DNA of 64,000 bases from Pseudisothecium myosuroides. Its lineage: Eukaryota > Streptophyta > Bryopsida > Hypnales > Lembophyllaceae. The notes under the pieces are model-generated. The model was not told the origin of the DNA, did no database searches, and was given only the letters and a program-made list of their open reading frames with translations. The stretch lies in NCBI GenBank assembly GCA_951799445.1, contig OX637297.1, positions 1,364,001 through 1,428,000 of the forward strand. Reading direction: 5' to 3'. Shown one piece after another: positions 21,807 through 32,160 of the stretch; positions within the stretch are counted from its first letter, which is position 1, and each line of letters opens with the position of its first letter. The position numbers were made by a program, and so were the translations under genes.

Positions 21807-21826
21807 ACCGTAGTGTGCGATCACCC
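21807..21826 (+). repeat. Right terminus of block B/C
   Basis: ACCGTAGTGTGCGATCACCC differs from the block A and E termini only at two adjacent bases. The preceding 40 bp differ from A and E, so the elements are related only at the tip. The tip lies about 200 bp upstream of the transposase start codon. Confidence 0.7.
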
Positions 21827-21879
21827 TGGGAGAGGAGCAGTCAAGAGCGTATGTGGGCTGCTGGATGGGATTGAAGCAT

Positions 21880-22778
21880 CTGAACTCGCGGAGAAAGTAG
21901 AGAATTTACTCCGGGATAGGGAGAACTGAAAGTGGGAAACCCGGGGTAAGGAGTTGACTGATCAGAACCAGAAACTTACCTGGGAACTAGAAGAGAGTAA
22001 GGGGGGGAGGAAACTTTCCCCAGAGGCTGAGGAGACTCTTCGTAGGGTTAGGACTTTTGTGTCAAATTCGGGGAATGTGATTAACAAAGCCAAACTGTTT
22101 GATGAAGAAATCCATAAGTCCGGGACTGAGGCAGCCGTTAAGTCAGTAGAGGTCCTGGTTGAGTATTCCGATGTGATGGAGAAGTTCATGTACGAGATCC
22201 GGGATGTTCTCCAAGAATCGGGCCTGTTCAAGGGCTCTAAAAAGGTGCCAATGTCGCCTCCTACAAATGTGAGGCCAAAGAGTAAGTCCAAGGAAGAGAA
22301 GACACCCGCCAAGGAAACTTCCAAACGGAAGTCAGAAGGTGGAGAAGGGTCAAGACATGGATCCGGATCCAAGGAGAAGGCCCGGAAGTCCGGATCCGAA
22401 CTCGGGACACCCCAAAGCAAGGATTCGTAGCCATCTCCAACGATGCCAAGCACCACAAAGAAGAAGACGACACCAAAACAAGGAAGGGAGGTGACCCCTG
22501 TGAGTTACCATTTCGAGGAAGATGAGTCGCCGAGTAACTCAGCGAAGGAGGGCAGCCAGTCTGGATCCGGTTCCCAGTCCAAGTCACATCCAGGCATGGA
22601 ATCTAAAGAAGAGTCAGAATTGGAGGCTATCTCCCCTTCGCGGTTCAAGGGTAAGTCTGCCTCGGCGACTAAGGTGAATATGATGAAACCACCTAAACCG
22701 TCTCCAAGTAGGAAACAGCCCGCCCGGAAAGGAGCCGTCAAGCTAGAGGAACCTTCTTCGAAGCGTCAGAAGAAGTAA
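21880..22778 (+). pseudogene. ORF-X C-terminal half in LTR-5
   Basis: The frame covers the coiled-coil end (NQKLTWELEES), the conserved block (KAKLFDEEIHK, VEVLVEYSDVMEKFM), a Lys/Ser-rich region and the basic end SSKRQKK. A TAG at 22428-22430 interrupts an otherwise continuous frame, and further stops lie before 21954. The N-terminal half was lost or displaced at the block B/C junction. Confidence 0.75.
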
Positions 22779-23035
22779 TTAGGTAGTCCCTTGAGTTAAC
22801 CCTAGCATGGTTAATATTAAAACTCAAATTTTTGATAGGTAGGAAGCAGTCAGTTAGCTGCTTTTCAGTCGGATGAACCTGGACTTCACTTTCCAGGTTT
22901 TTAGGATCTGAGATCCACATTTTGTAGATCGGCTGGGTGTGATAGGAAAGTCAACGTGGGGAGGATAAGGGAATGACAGCTGTCATTCTCTGGTCCTCTG
23001 CTTTTGATTCCCAGTGGCCTTTAGGGTTCTCTGGG

Positions 23036-23056
23036 TATTTAGTATTTAAGGGGCTG
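23036..23056 (+). promoter_or_regulatory. Second TATA-like site in the LTR
   Basis: TAGTATTTAAGGGGCTGA lies about 265 bp after the ORF-X stop. LTR-6 has GCTATTTAGGGGATGA at the matching place (about 56018), and LTR-1 has TTTTTAAGGGCAGG (minus, about 7235). It is a candidate start for the genomic RNA, which would place ORF-X in U3. Confidence 0.4.
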
Positions 23057-23609
23057 ATTTTGGTTGGAAGCCCCGGGTATTCTTATGTGCATTTTCAGTA
23101 CTTTGCAAATTGAATTCAAATTTCCACTTTGCAAGTACTGGTCTGAAAAGTCTCAGTCTGTGTTGGTATGCCATCAGTGTGTTATGCATTGGTAGTGCGG
23201 GTAGCTGGTTTGCAGGTGTTGGAGCAGAATAGATAGCCCCCGGATTCTGTCTGGATCCGGTTCTAGGAGTAATTGGAATTGGGATTAGATACCTTGTGTA
23301 CCAAGAGGGAGTTTCAGCTGCTGATGTTTCTGGAGTATCTTCTGAGCGAGATAGCCATTCTTAGGCTAGGTAAGTTCTTCAGATTGGAGAGTGAGCGCTA
23401 GACGACGTCTGATGAGGTCCTGCTGTGTCCGGAAGGGAGGAACGGGAAGGTAGATGGGATCTCTTAGTATCAGGGTATATGATCCAGCTCTTGGAATTCT
23501 TTCTGGATAGATTTGTCGTTGTAGTATTGTGGGGATTGTAAGGGTCTTTTGAGTGACCTTCTTGTCTGGAGTAACTTCCTGGATCAGTTGTGAGGAAATA
23601 CTTGCTTTC

Positions 23610-24051
23610 GGGTCAAAACGAGGTAATAGGAGCGAACTTCGACGTCACCATTGCTTTATTGAAGTTATTATTGATTGTGTAGCTCAATTTTGTTTGGATT
23701 TGTCCCAAAAAAACATACCTCAATAATCATAATTATTATAGTGACACATTTGAATTATGTATAGTCTTTGATATCATTATTTCATCTAAATTAAGTACAA
23801 AATCCCTCCAAATTAAGCATGTAACCAGTGCTTAATGAAAATAAAAAAGATGAAAATCATACTCAATTTGATTTAAAATAACCACTTTAATGACGTTCAT
23901 GGACAATAAATAGATAAATGAAGCCATACATGAATGTTTAGGCATTCCAAGAGCTAAATGAACAAAAATAAAAATTCAAATTTCAACCAAAGCAGTCCAA
24001 TAAGCACTACAAAGCATGTCGCGAGTGGCTCCTATTACCTCGTTTTGACCC
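23610..24051. mobile_element. 442-bp MITE with 24-bp terminal inverted repeats
   Basis: The termini are GGGTCAAAACGAGGTAATAG and its reverse complement, extending 24 bp without mismatch. TTTC flanks both sides (23606-23609 and 24052-24055). The equivalent position of LTR-6 (about 56573) has no insert, which supports precise insertion. The interior is AT-rich with no ORF. I cannot assign the superfamily. Confidence 0.85.
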
Positions 24052-24581
24052 TTTCTGGTTTTCTTTGTTTTCTTTGTTATTCTTCCTTTAGTGGAACTTC
24101 AGCCACTTTAATCTAGTAAAGGGTAGGATTTACGTGTCCTTCCTTAATCTCAAGAGCGGACCCCTCTAATGAAGAGGTTAAATTATAACATGGTTCACTT
24201 TGCTTACTAGATCCGGAACCGGGAAAGGTACAGGATTACGACACTCATCCTAGTTCCTCATTTAGTCAAGTAGGATACTAAGTTACTATTATTTTCGTGA
24301 AGACATGTAAACCTGGTTCTTGTTGATTGATAATATGTTTGAGAGCTAGGTTAAAATAGGAGAAAGTTAAAGGAATACAGATCGGGAAGTCTAGATCCTC
24401 ATTCTTAGTCTCGGATTCTGTTTGCCTTGGGTTTGTGTTCCGAACCTTGTTCCGGGAATGTTGAAGAAAGTACTAGTTGAAATCCTGTGGGAACGATACA
24501 CGAGTCATCTTAGGTGTTTTTGTACTAGATTAACGCCTCAGGGAGGGATTTGTGCTTTCATGTGTTACGACACAACAAAAG

Positions 24582-24599
24582 TGGCACCGTTGCAAGGGA
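24582..24599 (+). promoter_or_regulatory. Primer-binding site, tRNA-Asp-like
   Basis: TGGCACCGTTGCAAGGGA lies a few bases after the LTR end and matches 15 of 18 bases of TGGCGCCGTTGCCGGGGA, the tRNA-Asp-type PBS I know from Tat-lineage plant elements. Gag begins about 155 bp downstream. Confidence 0.7.
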
Positions 24600-24753
24600 T
24601 TTCCGAAGACAGTGTCTTTGAGATTCCGGTTTAGTGTTAGGAACCGCCACAAGAATCTATTTTGTTGTAATGAGTAATTCTTTCGGATAAGCATACTTGC
24701 AGAAATCTTTTTCCTTTGAAAGGAGTCCTGGGATTGAAAAGGATTCCTTCCTC

Positions 24754-26394
24754 ATGAAAAGAAAGGAAAAAAGAGGAACTTCCAAAAGAAGATCTGCCCA
24801 GCTTAGGAGAGAGGAAGATCCTGTTCCTGAGTTTCCAAGTGTGAACTTAGAACCGCGAGTACGTCCTAGCTTAGAAGAAGAAGGGGAATTGGTCGTAGAA
24901 TCATTAGGAGAGGTAGGCGGTACTGATACTGTACCAAACCCAAATCTAGTGGTTGTGGAAGAAGCTCCGGTTTCATCTGAAGAAGAAGAGGATCGACTTG
25001 AACCTAAGCCTAGGAATCTCAACGTCATGGGTTCCACTTGTTTGAAGTATAGCAGTTTTAAGGGAGATGGAGGTCAGGATGTTGATGACTGGTTTTGTGA
25101 ATTTGAGTCCATTGCTATAGCAAATCAGGAAAACTTGGACGCAAAGCAACGTATATTTCAGGGTCTCCTTAAGGGAGAGGCTCTGAAATGGTATCAGGAC
25201 GTTCCGGTTGCTATCCGGGATGACTGGGAGCAGTTGACCGAATCCTTTGTCAGAACATTCCGGAAAGCCGGAGGTGAAGCTCGTGCCTTGGGTCGACTAA
25301 GTAGGATGAAAATGAAACCATCTAAATTAGTTCGTAGATATGGGCCGAGAGTGAAGGCCCTTATCCAAAAATTGACTACTGAAATTGCTCTAAGTGTGCA
25401 AGTTGAGTGGTATGTGGCAGGGTTTCCGGAAACAATGAATTTTCAGATCCGGCAGGCTCGCCCGGCCACGTTGAGAGCAGCTATGGAAGTCTCTCAAAAT
25501 TATGAGGATTCAACCCAATCACTTCAAAATGCTTTGAGAAGGACCGAGAGGAAGAGCAAGAAGCATTCCAAGAAAGGGAGAAGGCGAAGGAAGTACTTTG
25601 AGAGCTCAAGTTCGAGCAGTGGATCCACCACTTCTTCATCGTCATCTGATAGCTCAGAGACCGACCCTGGAGTGGCGTCCGGAACCAGATCCAAACATCA
25701 TCAACACAAGAGCTCCAAGGACGACAAGGGCAAGGGCATTGTCAAGGTCAAGATTGAAGAAGACGAAATGAAGAAGGTGATTAAGAGCATCCAAGAATTG
25801 CTTGAAGCCATCAGAGTCAACATGGTTGAGAACCGGAATCCAAGACGGACTGTCCCCACAAGCAGAGCAAATGTTTGGTGCCCCCGATGTGGAGAGGCAG
25901 GATACTTCCCTAGTGAATGTAATAGACCGTATGTGAAACGGGTCTACTACGTGAACCCGAAAGGAGAAGTCTACGTCACCATCCCGGAGGACGAGGAAGA
26001 GGAAGATCTGAATCCGGTTTTTCAAGTCCAACCCACTTACGGACGAGGAAAGGCACCCCAACAACTGATGAGAGCCAATGTCGTTCCCAGATCTGCTCAA
26101 GTCAGGATGAATCCAGGTATGATGTCTCAGCCAAAACCTTATGGGTTTTGCTTCATTTGTGGTAGCTCGAAACACTATGCCAATGGGTGTCCTTTTAAAG
26201 GACCCGAATAGGGAGCACTTGTGATTTTACCATGTCAAAATTGCCAGGAATATGGGCATGGTGCAGGCCAGTGTCCAAAGCCACCACAGAATAGAGTAAT
26301 CTACAAGCAAGTTGAGGTTCCTCCTAGAGATCAGACCGCACTCAACTATGGATCTAAAACCGGAATTGAAACCCCGGATAAATGACCCGTAGGG
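24754..26394 (+). pseudogene. Ty3/gypsy gag with zinc knuckles
   Basis: I start at the first in-frame ATG (24754, MKRKEKRG). The acidic N-terminal region is followed by a capsid-type core with DDWFCEFESIA, GEALKWYQDV, LTESFVRTFR and VEWYVAGFPETM. A Lys/Arg- and Ser-rich linker precedes three zinc knuckles. The first, CPRCGEAGYFPSEC, has Tyr in place of His. The second, CFICGSSKHYANGC, is canonical. The third, CQNCQEYGHGAGQC, lies beyond a TAG stop at 26209-26211 in the same frame. A TGA follows near 26383. Gag packages the RNA genome in the cytoplasm. The stops indicate an old or dead copy. Confidence 0.85.
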
Positions 26395-26787
26395 GTGGGG
26401 CTACCGGATAGAGTAGAAACGTCAGTTCATAGAGTAGATACACGTAGCTCCACCAAGAACCGGAAGGAAGCTAGGAATAGAACCAGAGCCAGTACTAGGA
26501 GTAGAAAAAGTAGGAGAGTGGATCCGGATTCAAGTGATTCTAATCACTCTGACAAATCCATTAGATCCCAACTTGTAGCAAACTCGGAAAATGGGGTACG
26601 CCCCAGAGGTATTTCAAAGGATATAGGTGAGGAAGTTAGACGTGAACTAAGGAATTCCAAATCCAGTAAACAGGACAAGGAAGTTCTGGGTTCCGGTTTA
26701 CCAACTTCCACTCAGGAAGTCAGGTTTAATGACACCCCAATTTTCATTGAACCAGAGAAAAGAGAAAACAATTACGACATTCTGTAG
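26395..26787 (+). pseudogene. Gag-protease linker segment
   Basis: This continues the gag frame after the TGA near 26383. It is rich in Arg, Ser and Asp with no recognised fold, and ends TPIFIEPEKRENNYDIL at a TAG (26785-26787). A residual open stretch (VTIEQLLNDNTNYQKLIWDAW) links it to the protease, interrupted by a TGA near 26890. Confidence 0.6.
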
Positions 26788-26892
26788 GACATCAAGGATC
26801 AGAAGGCCAACGTGACCATCGAGCAGCTTTTAAATGATAATACCAACTATCAAAAGTTGATCTGGGATGCCTGGACCAAGAGAAGAAAATGA

Positions 26893-28268
26893 CGGTTTAA
26901 GCTTCCGGCTGTAGCTATAAACTTTGCCCAAGTTGAGGATTACGGACCACCTGAGCTGGTCGTGGAGATAGAAGGATGTTCCGTCTCCAAAGTCTTGGTA
27001 GATGGAGGATCTAGGGTAAATCTGATGTTGGAGGATACGGCCTTCGATTTGGGGTTTACCACATTCGAATCCACTGACCAAGTACTAAGGATGGCGGATC
27101 AATCTAGGGTTGATCTAGTTGGAAGGCTCTCTCAAGTAGCAACCCGGATTGGGAAGGTAACTTATCTTCTTAACTTCGTCATTATCCGGGTAGACAAAGG
27201 AAGACCGTTTCCTATGTTACTAGGTAGACCTTGGTTATATGCTGTCAGAGTGATTGTGGACTGGGGACACAAGGAATTCATTGTTGGAAAACCCAATATC
27301 CGGATTCCTTGGAAAAATGAAGAACACAAGGGAGAGACAAGTGAATCGGAAGGATACACTACGGACTGGTCAGATCCGGAAGGTTCTTCCTCCATATCTG
27401 TCAATTTTGTTGGGGAGTTTGCTAGGATGACTGAAGCAGATTTTGAGTTTCCGCAACTCGTCGTGGAGTTGGGTCAACCAGAGGAACAAGAAATCCCGAA
27501 TCCTGCTCAAGGATCCACAGCCGGTCAAACGGACGACCAATCACTGGGAGAAGCTAGCGTGCCACTGACAGCAGAATGGATAAGGTGCCAGATCCAGGAA
27601 GGCAACTTGTCTACTTTAAGTTTGACAGAGGGTAAGACTGATATCCCTTGGAGCGAGTTCCGAACCCTGTCGGAGGAACTGGAACCGGATCGGATTAAGA
27701 ACATAGTGAATCTTTCAGACTATGAGAAGGTGGAGGTTGAGCCAGGGAAGTTCTTTGTCCTGGAAAAATCTTTGATTAGAAATGAGAAGAGAAACTATGT
27801 TAGGTTATTGAGAAAATACATAGATGTATTTGCTTGGATTCCACCGGATCTGGGGGAACACCGGATTGACCTAGTTGATGGAGCTGTTCCTATCCGACAG
27901 CGTTAGTATAGACTAAATCTGAAGTACTCACTCATGGTAAAAGAAGAAATTGACAAACTGTTGGAAGCTGGGTTTATCTACCCGGTTAACAACTCAGAAT
28001 GGATTTCACCTATTGTGGTTGTTCCCAAAAAGGTGGGGGCAGATGGGAAGGTGAAGATCCGGGTCTCTCAAGATTTCTGGAAACTAAATGCAGCTACAAA
28101 GAAGGATTATTTTCCATTACCATTCACAGATATAATCCTTGATAAAGTTTTCGGTCAGGAATGTTACAGTTTCCTGGATGGGCTTTCCGGATACAATCAG
28201 GTGACTATCCGATTGATGGACCAGTTGAAGACCACCTTTACAACGGAGTGGGGGACATTTGCCTTCAA
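26893..28268 (+). pseudogene. Ty3/gypsy protease and truncated reverse transcriptase
   Basis: The protease active-site motif reads VLVDGGSRVNLM (26992-27027); the DGGS form is usual in several plant gypsy lineages. It is followed by PMLLGRPWL (27212-27238) and a long acidic linker. A TAG near 27904 separates this from the RT start: IDKLLEAGFIYPV, WISPIVVVPKK, VRVSQDF-like IRVSQDFWKLN, and FLDGLSGYNQV, then TTFTTEWGTFAF. The sequence stops just before the expected PFGL segment, so the catalytic YxDD motif, RNase H and integrase are absent. The junction is at about 28268. Confidence 0.85.
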
Positions 28269-29030
28269 CACACATTCTGGTACAATCAATTCTAAAATTG
28301 TATGCACAGTACAACTGGGAAGTAAGGCTTGTTCATCGCTTGTCTTCTACACCCTAAAACGGGATTCACTCCACCGATTTGGCCATAAGGGCTATAACAG
28401 AAAACATTGTCGTTGACATCTAAATCCTAAACGCGCAGATTATTGTCTTCTAGAAGGAAAAGAGTAAAGCAATGCAAGAGACCACCTACTACAACAATAA
28501 AATCAGAGGTAAGGGGAAAAGGAAACAAGTGAAGGCACACCGTAATCCGTCAAAACCGAGTATGAGACCTTGTAAGACAGCAAACCAAAATTCTTACGCA
28601 CAACACATACAATGGCTTTACCAAGAGGGACAGCCTTGACGCAATTCACCTTCTCCCTTCCCAATCCGTGGTAGCTAACAACAATGCTTCGCGCCCTCCT
28701 CAGCCTCCTTGCCCTCCTCGCCAAACTGAATTTCTCCTTAAAGCGCCAGCATGAGATCCACAATTCGCCAACCACCGAAGTCGCTCAAAAGCTTCGGAAT
28801 CAAACACATTTTGACAAATGGAATTGGGATTTTCACATAAATCCACCGTAAATCAAAGATTGAGAACAGTACTAAAATGTAAAACACAACGACGCTAAAT
28901 CGAACACAACGTCGCTAAACAATCGGGGTGAGAATTGAGAACTGGAGTCAGCGAGCGAGAAAGAGCTCTCTCATCTCCAAACCGCTGTCAATCACAGGTG
29001 TCGCCGGAACTCCAACCGGGTACCACCAGT
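28269..29030. other. DNA-element fragment replacing the rest of pol
   Basis: It opens with GTACA-type words (CTGGTACAATC, ACAGTACAACTG) like the DNA-element blocks. A minus-strand open frame at 28503-28775 (90 aa, basic, RRARRLRRARSIVVSYHG) is not recognisable. The adjoining minus-strand leader to 29000 could be a 5' untranslated region, but no promoter is clear. Confidence 0.4.
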
Positions 29031-29356
29031 CACCGCGGGAGTTGACATGACCGCTTGCTTTAAGAAACCGGTTTTATTCATGAATGCAAAGAATTATTGT
29101 AAATAATATGCATTTCAACTTATCATCATTTCACCAAATGATGTATTGGAAGTTTTAAAAATATTGAATTCTTGGTTTTCAATTGGTTCCACATTTAATA
29201 AAATTGTCAATTGTGTCCTTATTCAAAAAAAAATACTGAATCATATGAATGTAAAAAAAATGAATGTTTTTACTCTTATAAAACAAACATTCTTTCAACC
29301 TAGACGAGAGTAACTATTTCTATATTTTTCTAAAAGAGATATTCACCCGTAGTAAT

Positions 29357-29430
29357 GAAAAAGAAGGGTATTATGGGTAATCTACAATCACAAATCAAAC
29401 TGTAGGTTACCCATAACACCCTTCTTTTTC
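29357..29430. repeat. 74-bp hairpin
   Basis: Two 30-base arms (starting GAAAAAGAAGGGT, 29357-29386, and ending in its complement, 29401-29430) pair at 28 of 30 positions around a 14-base loop. No target duplication is obvious. It may be a tiny fold-back element. The surrounding 29031-29940 is AT-rich with no gene. Confidence 0.75.
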
Positions 29431-29944
29431 AAGTATTGGAAGTTCAAAGTGGCCATCCGGAAATCCCTCCTTTTTTGTTTCCATTTTATATACTGTGAGC
29501 TCCCTGTTTGTCACTTGGGACTCACAGTCATCTTTTTTCTGTTTTTAATTATTTTGAGTGTAGTTTTATATATAAAAAACCCAAAAAAGAGTGTAAAACC
29601 AAAATATGTATGTCACATGCTATTATAGGTATTTGGTCTTAAATAGAGTATTTCCCTAAATTAAACTAATTATCACATGTAAATAGGATAGAAACCTGTG
29701 AATTGTACAAATTGTAGATATTTAGTAGAAAAGGCCAATTTACCTGAGAATACCATGCATGTGACAAAATTTGGCTAAAATTGGTCCGAGAGAACTTGGT
29801 GAGAAACCTAGAAGCCAGTTCACGGATAGGTTTCAAATTCCAATCAATTTTCACTTTCCGTAGAAACTCCAATTGTTAGCTTGTAGGTTGAAGAAACGCA
29901 GCACAACCTGATGAAGGAGGTTTTATATTCAAAGACGATATTTT

Positions 29945-32160
29945 AGGGATAAATTGTCGCAGCACAGAGTAAGCGAATTCCCTGTTATACTCCCAAAAAC
30001 CACTTTAAAGCATAACAAAATGACTCTAAAGATCGAACCCACGAGATTCTGTGAAGTGTCTAGCACTATTCCCAACTTAAGCTCAGCCAGTATCTAATTT
30101 CTCCTTTCCGGTCCTAGATCTAAAACCGGAAACAACAACACACCGAAAACAACGACCAGACCTCTCTCTATTTCTTCCGGTCTGTCAAGCTATTTGGTCC
30201 CGTAAAACTTCCACGACCCAGGATCCTAACACTTCTGATCCTGGAACTCCTCTGGACCGATCCGATCCGGTCCTCACACACGTACTCTCACTCCACTCCG
30301 GTTTAGTTTAGCCTCTGTTTCACCATCAGAGGGTTCGCCGCTTGCTTTTGAGAGTGGCAGGCCCGCCACTCCTTCCGTGACTTATAGTGGCTGAAGACCC
30401 ACTTCTCTAATCCACTACTTCCTACACTAGCGCGGATCCGGTTTGATCTCTCACAGCCACCCGGACAGCGATCCGGTTGGCAGGTCACACAAAGACCCCC
30501 CGTACGATCCTCTCATACTACAACGACCTTGATGCCAAGTTCCCTCCGTGCGGAGTTAGGTGGTTACAAGCGAACTCATCCGTTCCAACATCAACTAAAG
30601 TTCTTCCGTTTACCAACTAGGGCAGCGAGACCTCACGGGAGATCGGGCACTCAACCGGATTTCCTATCCAGGAGTTCTAGCGCGTTTAAGGACTCCTTCC
30701 CTATCCGCCTAGCCTAACAACGGCTTTCTCGCCCGGAATCGTGAACTATAGAGACGCTGAGGAACTGAAATCCGCTCCCAACACTTAGAAAACCCACTCA
30801 CATGCACATAAGAGCAAAACAAACACACCAAGGGGAGAAATCTCTCTAGAATCTGCACACATTTTCCTAACTCCTCACTAAAACAGCCCTGCCACGCGCG
30901 GGAGAGACGTACAACAAGAAATCAATAGAAAATGCACAAAAAACTCAAGGGAAAAGACTCTCAGTCTCCTTCGCAGAGACTGACTATATACATTTTAAAA
31001 CTCAAAAAGTCAACATAAAGCGGCCCGGAAAGTCCGCGCGAAACTTTCGGTCCCCGCCGAGCCGGCCAGACCGGAAAACATCCGATCCAGACCAGGCACA
31101 TCCGGATCAAATCCGGTCCGGTCCTAACTAACAAATATTTACAACTAAAATCCTAACTACCCTATCATAACCGGATCTACTCCTTGATCCGTTCCTTCGT
31201 CCATGACTTCGTCTTCGCCTTGGTCCACGCTCTGTTCTTGATCCTCACCCTGATCTGGGGTCAGATCCATACTTTGATCTTTCCCCGGGTTCAGTGTGGG
31301 ACTTCTCGGCGGTTCCGTTCCAAGCTGCTCGAAAACGTCCGTCAGGTTCCGGTTCCGCTCCCCTGTTTCACGTTCTGGGAGATCCGGTGACGAATCCAGG
31401 TTGATGGTGTGCGCGAGTTTCCTCCCACTCTTCTTTGACTGGGGAGTCCGATCCTTTCCTTCCGTTGGAATGCCCACGTTCGGAAAAGATCCGGGCATTG
31501 AAAGGTCGGACAGATGGAACGATCGTGACAACGTCACTCCGTTCAGCTTCCTGCTGCTCTCCTCCATCCGGTTTGCAGCCTCTCGTGCGTCCATCATGAC
31601 TAACTCCACCTTTTCGGAGTAGTCTGTCAAAATTCGGACCAACCTGGTCCCGGATATCTTTTTCTCCTTGAGGACTCCCTCGTCAAACAACTTTGACTTG
31701 GTGATGGCCTCTCCGGTTGCTCCGAATGTGGCCTTCACGTCCTCCGCTACTTTCCCTCTCCTAGCCGCACGTCCCGTTTCTCACCTTCGCTCTTCCGATC
31801 TCAACCGGAATACCTCTAAACCTGCAACGCACACTAAAGCGCTGCGCGCCCTAACACTCTAACACGCACATACAAACCAACTCAAAATAAGAAAGCAAAA
31901 CGCTGGGAAGAGAGGCTAAGTACGCGCTGGAGCGAGATTTCCGCAAATGAAGATTGAAAAAGAGTGGCCACTGGATTGGTCAGCCCATATATAGTCTGAT
32001 CTATCATCATGACCAAATCCGTTCTTGACCCATTCCGATCCAACTCAGATCCGTTCTAACTCTAATCCGGTTCAGATTCAGATCAAATTCGGATTGTCAT
32101 CTATTCCGTTCCATTAGTTAATTTCCGGTTATCGGTTACCTCCTACTTGAATCCGGATCC
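29945..32160 (-). mobile_element. LTR-7, diverged copy with deleted ORF-X N-terminus
   Basis: Read on the minus strand it has a TATA box (TATATATG, about 31986-31993), a leader, the ORF-X C-terminal half, a second TATA-like GTATATAG (about 30983) and a 1-kb tail sharing GTTTAGCCTCT and CAGAGGG tracts with LTR-6. The 3' end has GCGACAATT near 29947, like LTR-1. No PBS follows, so it is probably a solo LTR. The outer start beyond 32160 is not clear. TCCGG words are dense. Confidence 0.6.
31157..31738 (-). pseudogene. ORF-X C-terminal part in LTR-7
   Basis: It aligns with the conserved block of ORF-X: KSKLFDEGVLK, VRILTDYSEKVELVM. The tail is acidic and repetitive (DQGEDQEQSVDQGEDE) instead of basic. 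Upstream, a short leader-like stretch joins it directly with the N-terminal 60 percent missing. The 193-codon frame itself is uninterrupted. Confidence 0.65.

Larger units (their letters stand above)
21827..24577 (+). mobile_element. LTR-5, 5'-truncated long terminal repeat
   Basis: It starts at the block B/C terminus inside ORF-X, runs through the end of ORF-X, a TATA-like site (about 23043), and about 1.5 kb with tracts shared with LTR-6 and, in reverse, LTR-1 and LTR-7. It ends near ACGACACAACA at 24574-24577, a few bases before a PBS. The 442-bp MITE at 23610-24051 is a later insertion. Region 24422-24634 contains an open frame that I regard as chance. Confidence 0.75.

Noticed and set aside
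21962..22456. 164-aa minus-strand ORF
   Set aside because: It lies opposite the ORF-X C-terminal half, whose plus-strand frame is supported by homology to other copies.
24422..24634. 70-aa ORF just upstream of gag
   Set aside because: It spans the LTR end and PBS, so it is most likely fortuitous.
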